Source: Deltaproteobacteria bacterium
GTDB lineage: Bacteria > Desulfobacterota > Desulfuromonadia > Geobacterales > Pseudopelobacteraceae
NCBI GenBank assembly: GCA_021780495.1
Contig: JAJXYO010000027.1
Coordinates: 62,001-126,000 of the forward strand
Length of the DNA stretch: 64,000 bases
Reading direction: 5' to 3'
Shown: positions 27,613-36,243 of the stretch, piece after piece
How the letters are laid out: every line of letters starts with the position of its first letter
How positions within the stretch are numbered: the first letter of the stretch is position 1
Notes under the pieces: generated by a model
Told to the model about the DNA's origin: nothing
Databases searched by the model: none
The model's input: the letters and a program-made list of their open reading frames with translations, nothing else
Position numbers and translations under genes: made by a program

Positions 27613-28355
27613 CAGTACACCACAGGGTCAGGATGTTCCAGCATCGGATTAAGGCGGACAGCCAGGGAAAAGAGGTAGGGATAATCGTGTTTAAGGTGTT
27701 TCATGTAAAAGACCCACTCGCGTGAAAGATATGCGAAGGCACGCTTGATGTCTCCGTTGATATGCTCTACATCCGATGGGGGCAAGCTATCGAACGATTG
27801 CCGGGCACCAAGCTCTTCCATCAGATGAAAGACAGCCCACAGCAGGTCGGTAAACTGCTCATGTTCCAACAGGTTCTGATTTTCCAGTAAACCGGCCAGA
27901 AAACTACGCTTTGAGACGAGAAAATCCTTGAGCTGCTGTGTATCACAGCCAGTGCAATCAATCAGTGTCTCATGAGATTTGAGGTAATCCAGCGCAACGC
28001 GAAAGTCGTCTACATCCCACTGGCCGGTTACCAACAACCGGCTGCTCAATGCTTCACACATCACCACATAGGCTGACAACTCTTTGAGTAGACGATTGCC
28101 GACCTCACTGAAAAAGACTCCGATCACCATATTAAGCTTGCGCATGATGGTCTGACGTTCACGTTCACGCATGATCCGTTCAATCATCAGTGTCACGAAC
28201 ATCACATACATTGGCAAGAATGCGAGGTTCCCGAGGAAACTCGCGGCGATTTCCCTGGCACTGCCGATGAGAAAATAATCCAGGAGGTACAGCATGATTG
28301 AAATAAATGCCAGAATGAGCGGGACAAGATGCTTTTTAATATAATTCAAATTCAT
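27612..28355 (-). CDS. Unknown membrane protein coupled to the P-type ATPase
   Basis: A 247-residue protein I do not recognise. Two hydrophobic segments lie at about residues 9-30 and 38-60 (LVPLILAFISIMLYLLDYFLI and FLGNLAFLPMYVMFVTLMI). A charged MIERIMRERERQTIMRKL stretch follows, then a largely helical cytoplasmic domain with paired Cys in DCTGCDTQQ. The ATG at 28355 is preferred over GTG at 28370 because GTGGAG lies about 9 bases upstream. Its stop overlaps the ATPase start, so translation is coupled and it may regulate or assist the pump. Confidence 0.7.
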   Translation of the reverse strand: MNLNYIKKHLVPLILAFISIMLYLLDYFLIGSAREIAASFLGNLAFLPMYVMFVTLMIERIMRERERQTIMRKLNMVIGVFFSEVGNRLLKELSAYVVMCEALSSRLLVTGQWDVDDFRVALDYLKSHETLIDCTGCDTQQLKDFLVSKRSFLAGLLENQNLLEHEQFTDLLWAVFHLMEELGARQSFDSLPPSDVEHINGDIKRAFAYLSREWVFYMKHLKHDYPYLFSLAVRLNPMLEHPDPVVY

Positions 28356-28444
28356 ATGAGGGGTCTCCACAACCTACAGCTTTTTCGCAGGTCAATGCAT
28401 TGCGCCAGAGCAATGTTTCCATGTCGGCATCATCAGAACTCGCG

Positions 28445-29611
28445 TCAGCTTTCCCGCAGAGCATCTACAATTTTGAGTCTACTCGCCCTAATAGCCGGAA
28501 TGACCCCACCGATAAATCCCATCAGAAGAGAAAAAAGAAGCGCTTTAACGGCAATATCAAAGGTCAGGGTGAATGCAAAAGCCAGTTCTGAGAAGGTCTG
28601 CCAGTTCATCGTGGAAATAGTAATCATTTGCATGAAAGATGCGCAAACAAGACCGCTCACACCGCCGATCAGACCCAACAGGAGCGACTCTGACAGGAAG
28701 GCGGCCATAATACTTTTACGCCGAAAACCGAGAGCACGCAGTGTGCCGATCTCACCGACTCGATTGGCGACTGCGGCATACATCGTGATCATGGCACCGA
28801 TAATGGCACCGAAAGAGAATATAATCGTCAGGGAAAATCCTAGGATACGTAAAAATTTTGCCATAAGCTCGGACTGTTCCCGGTAATACTGGGTTTCACG
28901 TCGTACATCGAGTGTCAAGCGAGGGTCTTTAGAGAGCCGGGACTGTACCTCTGAAAAATCGCTGCTGTTAGCAAGCTTGAACGTAACAGATGAATATACC
29001 GGTCGACGGAAGGCTTGCATGAGTTGGACTGCATCGCCCCATATCTCCGAGCTGAAACCGGTTGCTCCGGCATCAAAAACACCGACCACAGTCCAGTTGC
29101 GCATGCCGAAGTGCAGCGACTCACCAACTCCGCCACCCTTGAAACGTTTGGCGATACTGTTGCCGGCCATTATTTCAGAGGAACCGGGACGTGGCAAGCG
29201 ACCTTCAATAAGCCGGACCTGCGGACGCAACTTCATGGATGCCGTACCGATACCGCGGATCACAACATTGGCAGGCTCGTTACTGTCACGCTTGGGTAGA
29301 CTGATCAGCACAACCAGTTCTTTTGCCAGAAGCGGCTCGCCATGTTCGTCGGTGGCTATGGAGGGCAGACTCTCCACAATCGCCGCTTGAGATCGCTCCA
29401 CACCACTCTGCACCTCTGAATTGGCAGCTTTGCGAGTGACTATGACATTGTCTTCAGAACCTGTTTCTATCAAGGTTTTTTCCAACCCGGCTGAAAGCAT
29501 TTGAATTGATGCAAAGACAAAGACAACCAATGCCATGCCGGAAGCGGTCAGGAAGGTTGTCAGACGGCGGGTAAGCAGATTTCGATAACTGTAGGAAAAC
29601 GGGATGGGCAT
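28445..29611 (-). CDS. FtsX/MacB-type ABC transporter permease
   Basis: A 388-residue permease. It has one N-terminal membrane segment, a large periplasmic MacB-PCD-like domain (about residues 45-240), and three C-terminal membrane segments with the FtsX core (ANRVGEIGTLRALGFRRKSIMAAFLSES). Such proteins work with a LolD/MacB-type ATPase in lipoprotein release, efflux or cell-envelope signalling. No ATPase or membrane-fusion gene is adjacent. It begins 6 bases after pilS, at the place where pilR is found in Geobacter sulfurreducens, so it is probably expressed with the pilus genes. Confidence 0.85.
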   Translation of the reverse strand: MPIPFSYSYRNLLTRRLTTFLTASGMALVVFVFASIQMLSAGLEKTLIETGSEDNVIVTRKAANSEVQSGVERSQAAIVESLPSIATDEHGEPLLAKELVVLISLPKRDSNEPANVVIRGIGTASMKLRPQVRLIEGRLPRPGSSEIMAGNSIAKRFKGGGVGESLHFGMRNWTVVGVFDAGATGFSSEIWGDAVQLMQAFRRPVYSSVTFKLANSSDFSEVQSRLSKDPRLTLDVRRETQYYREQSELMAKFLRILGFSLTIIFSFGAIIGAMITMYAAVANRVGEIGTLRALGFRRKSIMAAFLSESLLLGLIGGVSGLVCASFMQMITISTMNWQTFSELAFAFTLTFDIAVKALLFSLLMGFIGGVIPAIRASRLKIVDALRES

Positions 29612-29617
29612 AATTAA

Positions 29618-31252
29618 TTACACAGGCAACATAATCGTAATCCGACATCCGCCAGTTGGTGGAGAATCAACACTAATTGTCCCACCGTGGCCTTCGATGA
29701 TGCGATAGATTATTGCCAACCCCAAGCCCGTACCAGCCATTTTGGTTGTCCAAAATGGTTCAAACAGATGCTGAGCGGTCTCCGGATCTATCCCAAAGCC
29801 ATTGTCAGTAACGGTTATGACGGTAACAGACGACTTTCTTGATTCGTTGGCACCTTGCAAAAGGGTATGTGCCTCAATTTCTATCCTGCCTCCCTCGGGC
29901 ATGGCCTCCGCCGAGTTGGACAGTAGATTCATCAACACCTGACTGAGCTGATTGGCATCAGCCTTAACCGTTAGATGGGTTGGGACCTGATTGACAATCT
30001 CAATCGAGGTAAAGCGACTGTCGGCTAAAAGGAGAAGACGCATATCCTCTGCAAGCGATTTCAGCTCAACGGGCACCTTGTGCGGCGAAGATGGCCGGGC
30101 GTATGCCAGAAAATCTGTTATAAGCTTGTTGAGTCGGCTGGATTCTCGCAAAACAATCGACAACAGACGGCCATCGCTGTCTCCAATCGACCCCTGCTCG
30201 GACAACATCTGAACCGCCCCGCTCATTGCCGCCAGGGGATTGCGAATCTCATGAGCCATGCGGGCGGAAAGCTCTCCAAGCATCGCCAGCCGGTCTGCTC
30301 GTTTTAAAGCCTCTTCCATACGCCGAATGGCGGTGATATCCCTGAAATTGAAAATAACGCTGGCGTTATATCTTTGCGCATCTTCCAGCGGGACTGCACT
30401 GTAACCGAACACCATATGCGTACCAGCCCGTGATGTATATTCAAATTCACCACGAATCATATTGGAAGCGGAATCAAATAGATGGACCAGTTGCGGAAAA
30501 AGACTGCTGATAGGCTTATCATACGCTTCTGACTGAGATATACCGGTCAGGGATTCGGCATAGGGATTGAAGACCCTGATTTTCCCCAGAGTGTTTGTAG
30601 TCAACAGCCCCGTCTCAATATTGGATACGATCATGGTATTCAATTGAGAAAGTTCCTCATAATTGATGATATTTACCTGGAGAGCAGCTTCGCTCTCGCG
30701 CGCACGCTCCGAAAGTAAGCCGGTAATAAATGCGGTCACTCCGAAGCCGATCACATTGAGACAGATCGTATAGAACAGATGTGACTCTCCCAGTTGGCGT
30801 GCAACGGCCTGACTGAGCCCTATTGTTTCAAGCAGACCAAAATACTGGAAGTCGACAATGGCCCCATACAGAATAGCGCACAGGGAAGCGGTGTACAGTG
30901 CCTCCCGACGTCCAAGCAGGACACCGGCATTCATAATGGACAAGAGATAGAGGAAGGAATAAGGGCTGAGGATCCCGCCGGTAAACAGAAGCAGCAGCGT
31001 TACGAAGAGCACATCCCAGATGCTCTGCAGGTAGGTAATAAAAAAACGGAATCTGGCGAATTTGAGGGCGAAATGCGAGATGATGGAAAATACAAAAGAA
31101 AATATCACCAACCGGATTATTCCTGAACGGAGATAATCTACGGCTGCGTTCGGCTCCTGATACCTCAACAAAAGGGCTGATGCCAGGAACAGGAAGGAAA
31201 CCACGATCCTGGCATAAATGAATAGCCTGAGCCTGCGATCGGGAAGACCCAT
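29618..31252 (-). CDS. pilS: PilS-type sensor histidine kinase
   Basis: A 544-residue membrane kinase. Six hydrophobic segments occupy about residues 10-185, as in PilS, followed by a PAS domain (NTMIVSNIETGLLTTNTLGKIRVFNP). The HisKA box has the phosphorylated His in ARMAHEIRNPLAAMSGA, and the ATPase domain has NLLSNSAEAMPEGG, DNGFGID and GTGLGLAI. PilS senses pilin in the membrane and signals to the sigma-54 activator PilR to control pilA. It starts 2 bases after the pilC stop. The PilR partner is not next to it. Confidence 0.88.
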   Translation of the reverse strand: MGLPDRRLRLFIYARIVVSFLFLASALLLRYQEPNAAVDYLRSGIIRLVIFSFVFSIISHFALKFARFRFFITYLQSIWDVLFVTLLLLFTGGILSPYSFLYLLSIMNAGVLLGRREALYTASLCAILYGAIVDFQYFGLLETIGLSQAVARQLGESHLFYTICLNVIGFGVTAFITGLLSERARESEAALQVNIINYEELSQLNTMIVSNIETGLLTTNTLGKIRVFNPYAESLTGISQSEAYDKPISSLFPQLVHLFDSASNMIRGEFEYTSRAGTHMVFGYSAVPLEDAQRYNASVIFNFRDITAIRRMEEALKRADRLAMLGELSARMAHEIRNPLAAMSGAVQMLSEQGSIGDSDGRLLSIVLRESSRLNKLITDFLAYARPSSPHKVPVELKSLAEDMRLLLLADSRFTSIEIVNQVPTHLTVKADANQLSQVLMNLLSNSAEAMPEGGRIEIEAHTLLQGANESRKSSVTVITVTDNGFGIDPETAQHLFEPFWTTKMAGTGLGLAIIYRIIEGHGGTISVDSPPTGGCRITIMLPV

Positions 31253-31254
31253 GT

Positions 31255-32472
31255 CTAACCGCCAACAGCCCCCGCCAGCTTAAAGATCGGCAGATACATG
31301 GCAACCACCAGACCACCGACGGTTGTCCCGAGGAAGACCATCAACAAAGGCTCCATCATGGAAGTCATGGCGCCGACAGCGTCATCCACCTCATCATCAT
31401 AGAAGTCGGCGATCTTGTTCAACATGGTATCCATGGCACCGGTAGCCTCGCCAACGGCGATCATCTGTACCACCATCGGTGGAAAAACGCCGCAGGCAGC
31501 CAGAGGTTCAGCCATGGTCTTACCTTCTGAAATGGCTTGACGGACACCGTAGATGGCCTCTTCAACAATCTTGTTGCCGGCTGTCTTGGCCACGATCTCC
31601 AGACCGTCCATGATCGGCACCCCGGAACTGACCATGGTACCGAGCGTACGGGTAAACTTGGCAACCGCTACCTTGCGGATAAGCGGTCCGGCGATAGGGG
31701 CCTTAAGTGCCAGGCGATCGATATTCTTCCTACCGACCGGGGTTGCATAATACTTTTTAAAAAGCCAGACAACGCCATAACAGGCAGCAATAATAACGAT
31801 AATATAGCGAGAAAGGAAATTGCTGAGCGCAATCACGATCTTGGTTGGCGCCGGCAAATCGCCGCCGAAATCGGCAAACATCTTGGCAAAGGTCGGGATA
31901 ACGAAAACCAGGATTACACCTACGACGACAACGGCAATGGACATAATGGTAATCGGGTAGACCATGGCACCTTTGATCTGTTTTTTCAGCTTTTCAGCTT
32001 TCTCGATATAGGCTGCCAATCGCTGAAGGATGGTATCAAGGATACCACCTACCTCGCCGGCAGCAACCAGATTGACAAAGAGCTGATCAAAGGCCTTGGG
32101 ATGTTTTCCAAGGGCATCGGCAAAGGTGGAACCGCTCTCGACACTCTCCTTGACCTTGTAGAGAATATCCTGAAAGGCCTTGTTCTCCTGCTGACTAGCC
32201 AGAATCTCAAGGCATTGCACCAGCGGCAGACCGGAGTCTATCATGGTGGCAAACTGGCGGGTGAAGATCACCAAATCCTTGGTTGCAATCTTGCCACCAC
32301 CGCCAAATTTGGGCATCTTGAAACTTAACCCCTTGGCCACCTCGGAAATGGTAATATGTGTAAAACCGTATTTCTTTAGTTGAGCGTCAACCATTTCCAC
32401 ACTGGCTGCCTCAATCACACCTTTTTGTGAACCACCCGTCTTGGTGCGAGCTTCCCAATTATATTTCGGCAT
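31255..32472 (-). CDS. pilC: Type IV pilus inner-membrane platform protein PilC
   Basis: A 405-residue GspF/PilC family protein with two GspF domains (starting near residues 70 and 270), each ending in membrane segments. Recognisable stretches are FTRQFATMIDSGLPLVQCLEIL and FTRTLGTMVSSGVPIMDGLEIV. It anchors the PilB and PilT motors to the pilus base. AGGAGA lies 7 bases upstream of the ATG. It is embedded in the pilB-pilT-pilC-pilS order. Confidence 0.95.
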   Translation of the reverse strand: MPKYNWEARTKTGGSQKGVIEAASVEMVDAQLKKYGFTHITISEVAKGLSFKMPKFGGGGKIATKDLVIFTRQFATMIDSGLPLVQCLEILASQQENKAFQDILYKVKESVESGSTFADALGKHPKAFDQLFVNLVAAGEVGGILDTILQRLAAYIEKAEKLKKQIKGAMVYPITIMSIAVVVVGVILVFVIPTFAKMFADFGGDLPAPTKIVIALSNFLSRYIIVIIAACYGVVWLFKKYYATPVGRKNIDRLALKAPIAGPLIRKVAVAKFTRTLGTMVSSGVPIMDGLEIVAKTAGNKIVEEAIYGVRQAISEGKTMAEPLAACGVFPPMVVQMIAVGEATGAMDTMLNKIADFYDDEVDDAVGAMTSMMEPLLMVFLGTTVGGLVVAMYLPIFKLAGAVGG

Positions 32473-32494
32473 AGAGACTCTCCTTGAATAGTGA

Positions 32495-33592
32495 TCAATG
32501 TCCCTGAGGACGTCGTTGCATACCAGCGGACGGATTGCTGATCATCTGTTTGAGTTCGTCCGGATCGGATGAACGGCCAAGCGCCTCTTCTAGAGCTATC
32601 AGACGTTTTTGAAACAGAGAAAAAAGTGATTGGTTCATGGTCTGCATGCCGAATTTTTCTTGACCGACCTGCATCTGAGAGTAAATCTGGTGTACTTTAT
32701 CCTCGCGAATCAGGTTACGAATGGCTGGGTTGGGTATCATGATTTCAAGCGCCATGACACGTCCCTTTGAATTCATCTTCGGCATCAGTGCCTGAGACAT
32801 GACACCTTCAAGAACAAATGACAGCTGGGCCCGGATCTGTGTCTGTTGATACGGGGGGAAGACGTCGACAATACGGTTGATGGTTTGGGCACAGGAGTTG
32901 GTGTGTAATGTCGCCAGACAAAGATGACCGGTTTCTGAAAGCGTCAGGGCTGCTTCAATGGTTTCAAGATCACGGAGTTCTCCAACCAGTACGACATCCG
33001 GGTCCTGACGCAAAATATATTTCAGGGCATTTTTAAAGCTTTTGGTATCAGCGCCGACCTCTCGCTGATTAACCAGACAACCTTTATGAGGGTGCAGGTA
33101 CTCAATCGGATCTTCAATGGTAACTATATGCTCGTGGCGAGATATATTTATATAATCAATAATGGAAGCCAGCGTCGTTGACTTTCCACTTCCTGTAGGA
33201 CCGGTAACCAGAATCAGTCCACGGGGTTTAGCTGCCAGTTCGGATACCACAGGAGGCAGATTCAGCTCTTCAAACGTAAGTATCTTATAGGGAATGACGC
33301 GAAAAACCCCCGCCACGGCGCCACGTTGGATGAATACATTGCCCCTGAAACGTGAAAGTCCTTTTACCCCAAACGAGAGGTCGAGTTCATTCTCCTCCTC
33401 GAACTTGTGCTTTTGGGCATCTGTCAGGACACTATAGCAGAGCTGTTTGGTTTCCACTTGATTAAGCGGCGGGAAGTCAAGAGGTGTCATTTTCCCATCG
33501 ACACGAATCTGGGGTGGCGTATTTGTTGTGATATGAAGGTCTGAGCCGTTAGCCTCGACAAGAATCTTCAACAATTGGTGAAGGTTAATCAT
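32495..33592 (-). CDS. pilT: Type IV pilus retraction ATPase PilT
   Basis: A 365-residue hexameric ATPase. An N-terminal PAS-like domain (LVEANGSDLHITTNTPPQIRVDG) precedes Walker A (GPTGSGKSTTLASI), the Asp and His boxes (EDPIEYLH, ATLHTNSCAQTINRIVD), Walker B (DPDVVLVGELRD) and the GGVL-like ending around QGLFSL-like sequence. It drives pilus disassembly. It lies between pilB (12 bases upstream) and pilC. Length and motifs match the Geobacter PilT4 type. Confidence 0.95.
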   Translation of the reverse strand: MINLHQLLKILVEANGSDLHITTNTPPQIRVDGKMTPLDFPPLNQVETKQLCYSVLTDAQKHKFEEENELDLSFGVKGLSRFRGNVFIQRGAVAGVFRVIPYKILTFEELNLPPVVSELAAKPRGLILVTGPTGSGKSTTLASIIDYINISRHEHIVTIEDPIEYLHPHKGCLVNQREVGADTKSFKNALKYILRQDPDVVLVGELRDLETIEAALTLSETGHLCLATLHTNSCAQTINRIVDVFPPYQQTQIRAQLSFVLEGVMSQALMPKMNSKGRVMALEIMIPNPAIRNLIREDKVHQIYSQMQVGQEKFGMQTMNQSLFSLFQKRLIALEEALGRSSDPDELKQMISNPSAGMQRRPQGH

Positions 33593-33604
33593 GTAAGCGC
33601 CTCT

Positions 33605-35311
33605 CTAGTCATCGGAAATCGTCACACGTAGGACCTCTTCAAAGGACGTAACACCTTCCTTCAACTTGGTAAGTCCCGATTGACGCATAGTTTTAATACC
33701 GAGCCGCATGGACTCGCGCTTGATCTCTGCGGTATTGGCACCATTAAGGATCAGCTCCTTGATTTCTTCAAGCATCGGCATGACCTGGTAGAAGCCCACC
33801 CGGCCTTTATATCCGGTGTTGTTGCATACGGTACAGCCTTTACCCTTCATACAGACGAAAGAGGGTGCTTCTTCAGGTTGAACCCCGGCGTCAATCAGCG
33901 CCTGCACGGGAATATCCTCAGGCTCCTTGCATTCGGCGCAAACGCGACGAGCCAATCGCTGGGCAGTTATCAGATTCACGGCCGAAGCCACCAGAAAAGG
34001 TTCGATACCCATGTTGAGCAGGCGGTTAATCGTTGCTGGTGCGTCGTTGGTATGCAGGGTTGACAGAACCATGTGACCTGTCAACGCAGCCTTGACAGCG
34101 ATTTCAGCTGTTTCAAAATCACGTATCTCGCCGATCATAATGATATCAGGATCCTGGCGTAAGAAAGAGCGCAAAGCTGCGGCAAAATTAAGTCCGATAT
34201 CCTCGTGCATCTGACACTGGTTAATACCGGCAAAGTTGAATTCGACCGGATCTTCGGCCGTAGATATATTTTCTGATACCTTATTCAGCTCGGCAATAGC
34301 CGAATAGAGGGATACCGTTTTGCCGCTGCCAGTCGGTCCGGTAACCAGCACCATACCGAACGGCTTGTGAATCTCGCGCATGAAATGCGCTAATGCCTCA
34401 GGCTCATAACCCAGCTTGGTCAAATCTGTTTGCAGGTTACCCTTGTCAAGAAGTCGCATTACGATCTTTTCGCCGAAGAGTGTCGGAAGACATGAAACAC
34501 GGAAGTCCATGTCCTTTCCGCCCCCGAGTTTAATTTTAATACGACCATCCTGCGGAAGGCGGCGCTCGGCAATATCCAATTCTGCCATGATCTTGATACG
34601 GGAAGTGATGGCGTTTTTCAGCTTGAGAGGTGGTTTCATAATCTCATACAGTATTCCATCAATGCGAAAACGAACACGGAAGAGCCGTTCATACGGTTCA
34701 ATATGAATATCACTGGCTTTTTTCCTGATGGCATCCTGGAGAATAGCGTTGACCATCTTGACGACCGGTGCGTCCTCCGTGGCACGCTCCAGAGAAGTGA
34801 CATCCACATCGTCATCTTCACCAATAATTTCCAGATCTTCCAGATCCATATCGCCCATGACATCGGCCAACGAAGCTGACTGGTCGTAATGTTTGTCAAT
34901 GGTGGCCTTGATATCCCGTTCGGATGCGACCACCATCTCGACGTTATAGCCGGTCATGAACTTGATGTCTTCAATGGCAAAGAGGTTTGATGGATCGCTG
35001 ACTGCGACGATCAACGTGGCACCAGCCCTGTTAACGGGAACGAGCTGATATTTTTGAACTACTTCTGGCGGAATGATCTTGATTACTGCTGCATCAATCT
35101 CATAGTCTGCCAGATTGACTGTGGGAACGCCGTACTGTTTGGACAGAAACGAGGTAAGGTTTTGCTCGGATATGAGATTCAGTTTGATAAGAATGGAACC
35201 AAGACGTGCTTGACCACCTGAAAGCTTCTGTTCTTCGAGGGCTTTATCTAGCTGATCACGATTGATCAGATTATTTTTAACCAGAATTTCTCCCAGTCGG
35301 TTTGACTGCAT
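33605..35311 (-). CDS. pilB: Type IV pilus assembly ATPase PilB
   Basis: A 568-residue extension motor. The N-terminal GspE-II domain begins at MQSNRLGEILVKNNLI. Walker A is GPTGSGKTVSLYSA and Walker B lies in DPDIIMIGEIRDFETAE. A tetracysteine zinc site is formed by CAECKEP and CMKGKGCTVCNN. It powers pilin polymerisation. The start at 35311 is preferred over an in-frame ATG at 35368 because GGGGGA lies 4 bases upstream and it gives the usual family length. It is 71 bases after aroE, so an internal promoter is possible. Confidence 0.95.
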   Translation of the reverse strand: MQSNRLGEILVKNNLINRDQLDKALEEQKLSGGQARLGSILIKLNLISEQNLTSFLSKQYGVPTVNLADYEIDAAVIKIIPPEVVQKYQLVPVNRAGATLIVAVSDPSNLFAIEDIKFMTGYNVEMVVASERDIKATIDKHYDQSASLADVMGDMDLEDLEIIGEDDDVDVTSLERATEDAPVVKMVNAILQDAIRKKASDIHIEPYERLFRVRFRIDGILYEIMKPPLKLKNAITSRIKIMAELDIAERRLPQDGRIKIKLGGGKDMDFRVSCLPTLFGEKIVMRLLDKGNLQTDLTKLGYEPEALAHFMREIHKPFGMVLVTGPTGSGKTVSLYSAIAELNKVSENISTAEDPVEFNFAGINQCQMHEDIGLNFAAALRSFLRQDPDIIMIGEIRDFETAEIAVKAALTGHMVLSTLHTNDAPATINRLLNMGIEPFLVASAVNLITAQRLARRVCAECKEPEDIPVQALIDAGVQPEEAPSFVCMKGKGCTVCNNTGYKGRVGFYQVMPMLEEIKELILNGANTAEIKRESMRLGIKTMRQSGLTKLKEGVTSFEEVLRVTISDD

Positions 35312-35382
35312 GTTTCCCCCGGGAATGTTTATTTGCGCGATTTTAGGCGGATTGAGACTCGTTGTCAAGCTGTTGTTAGACG

Positions 35383-36240
35383 TTATAAACCGGCATCGAG
35401 GGCACTTCTCATCAAGCCAGATGGCGGGATTTCTCCGGTCCAGATAGTGAACGCCAACTCCCCTTGTGAAGCAAGCATTCCAAGACCATTGGCAGCTTTG
35501 AGCCCCATCCCGGCTGCCTCACTCAAGAGTGGTGTGGCGGACGGCGAGTAAATCATATCATACACCATGGCAGTACATGGCAGCGTGTGTAACGGTAGAA
35601 ACGGAATAGATTCACTATTCATGCCAAGCGAGGTTGTATTGATCACTAAGTCGATGTGCGGCAGGCGGACGAGCAGATCTGCATAACCGGTTGAAACCGA
35701 TACCTCAGTACCGGTAAACCTTGCTGACATGGCCGAGGCAAGATCGGCAGCCCTGTCGTATGAACGGTTGGCAATGACAATCTGCTTGGCACCGGCACGA
35801 CATAGGGCGGCAATCGCCCCCCGGGCGGCACCGCCGGCGCCGACAACAACAATGGAGTTACTCCGTGGTATAAAATCTAGATCGTCGGCCAGCGACTTAA
35901 CCAAGCCGTCTCCGTCCGTATTGTAGCCAATCAACCGTCCGCCATCATTTTTGACGGTATTGACAGCGCCGGATGCAACAGCGCTATCATCGAGTCCATC
36001 CAAATATGGCATGACAGCGGTCTTATGAGGGATGGTAACATTAAATCCTGACACCCCCAAGGACTTCAATCCCGTGATAGCCGCACCCACATTATCAGGG
36101 GTAACCTCGAAAGGTACATAGATATAATCTAGTCCGCAGCCCTGTATAGCAGCATTTTGCATTAACGGCGACAATGAATGTCTGACCGGATACCCAATGA
36201 TGCCAAGAACCTTTGTCGTACCTCGCACTGGCTTGCTCAT
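35383..36240 (-). CDS. aroE: Shikimate dehydrogenase
   Basis: A 285-residue enzyme with the substrate-binding GYPVRHSLSPLMQNAA motif, the catalytic Lys in NVTIPHKTAVMPYLDGL and an NADP-binding VVGAGGAARGAIAAL motif. It reduces 3-dehydroshikimate to shikimate for aromatic amino acid synthesis. It lies 3 bases after the DUF2723 gene and just before pilB, a placement also known near pil genes in Geobacter. Confidence 0.94.
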   Translation of the reverse strand: MSKPVRGTTKVLGIIGYPVRHSLSPLMQNAAIQGCGLDYIYVPFEVTPDNVGAAITGLKSLGVSGFNVTIPHKTAVMPYLDGLDDSAVASGAVNTVKNDGGRLIGYNTDGDGLVKSLADDLDFIPRSNSIVVVGAGGAARGAIAALCRAGAKQIVIANRSYDRAADLASAMSARFTGTEVSVSTGYADLLVRLPHIDLVINTTSLGMNSESIPFLPLHTLPCTAMVYDMIYSPSATPLLSEAAGMGLKAANGLGMLASQGELAFTIWTGEIPPSGLMRSALDAGL

Positions 36241-36243
36241 TGA

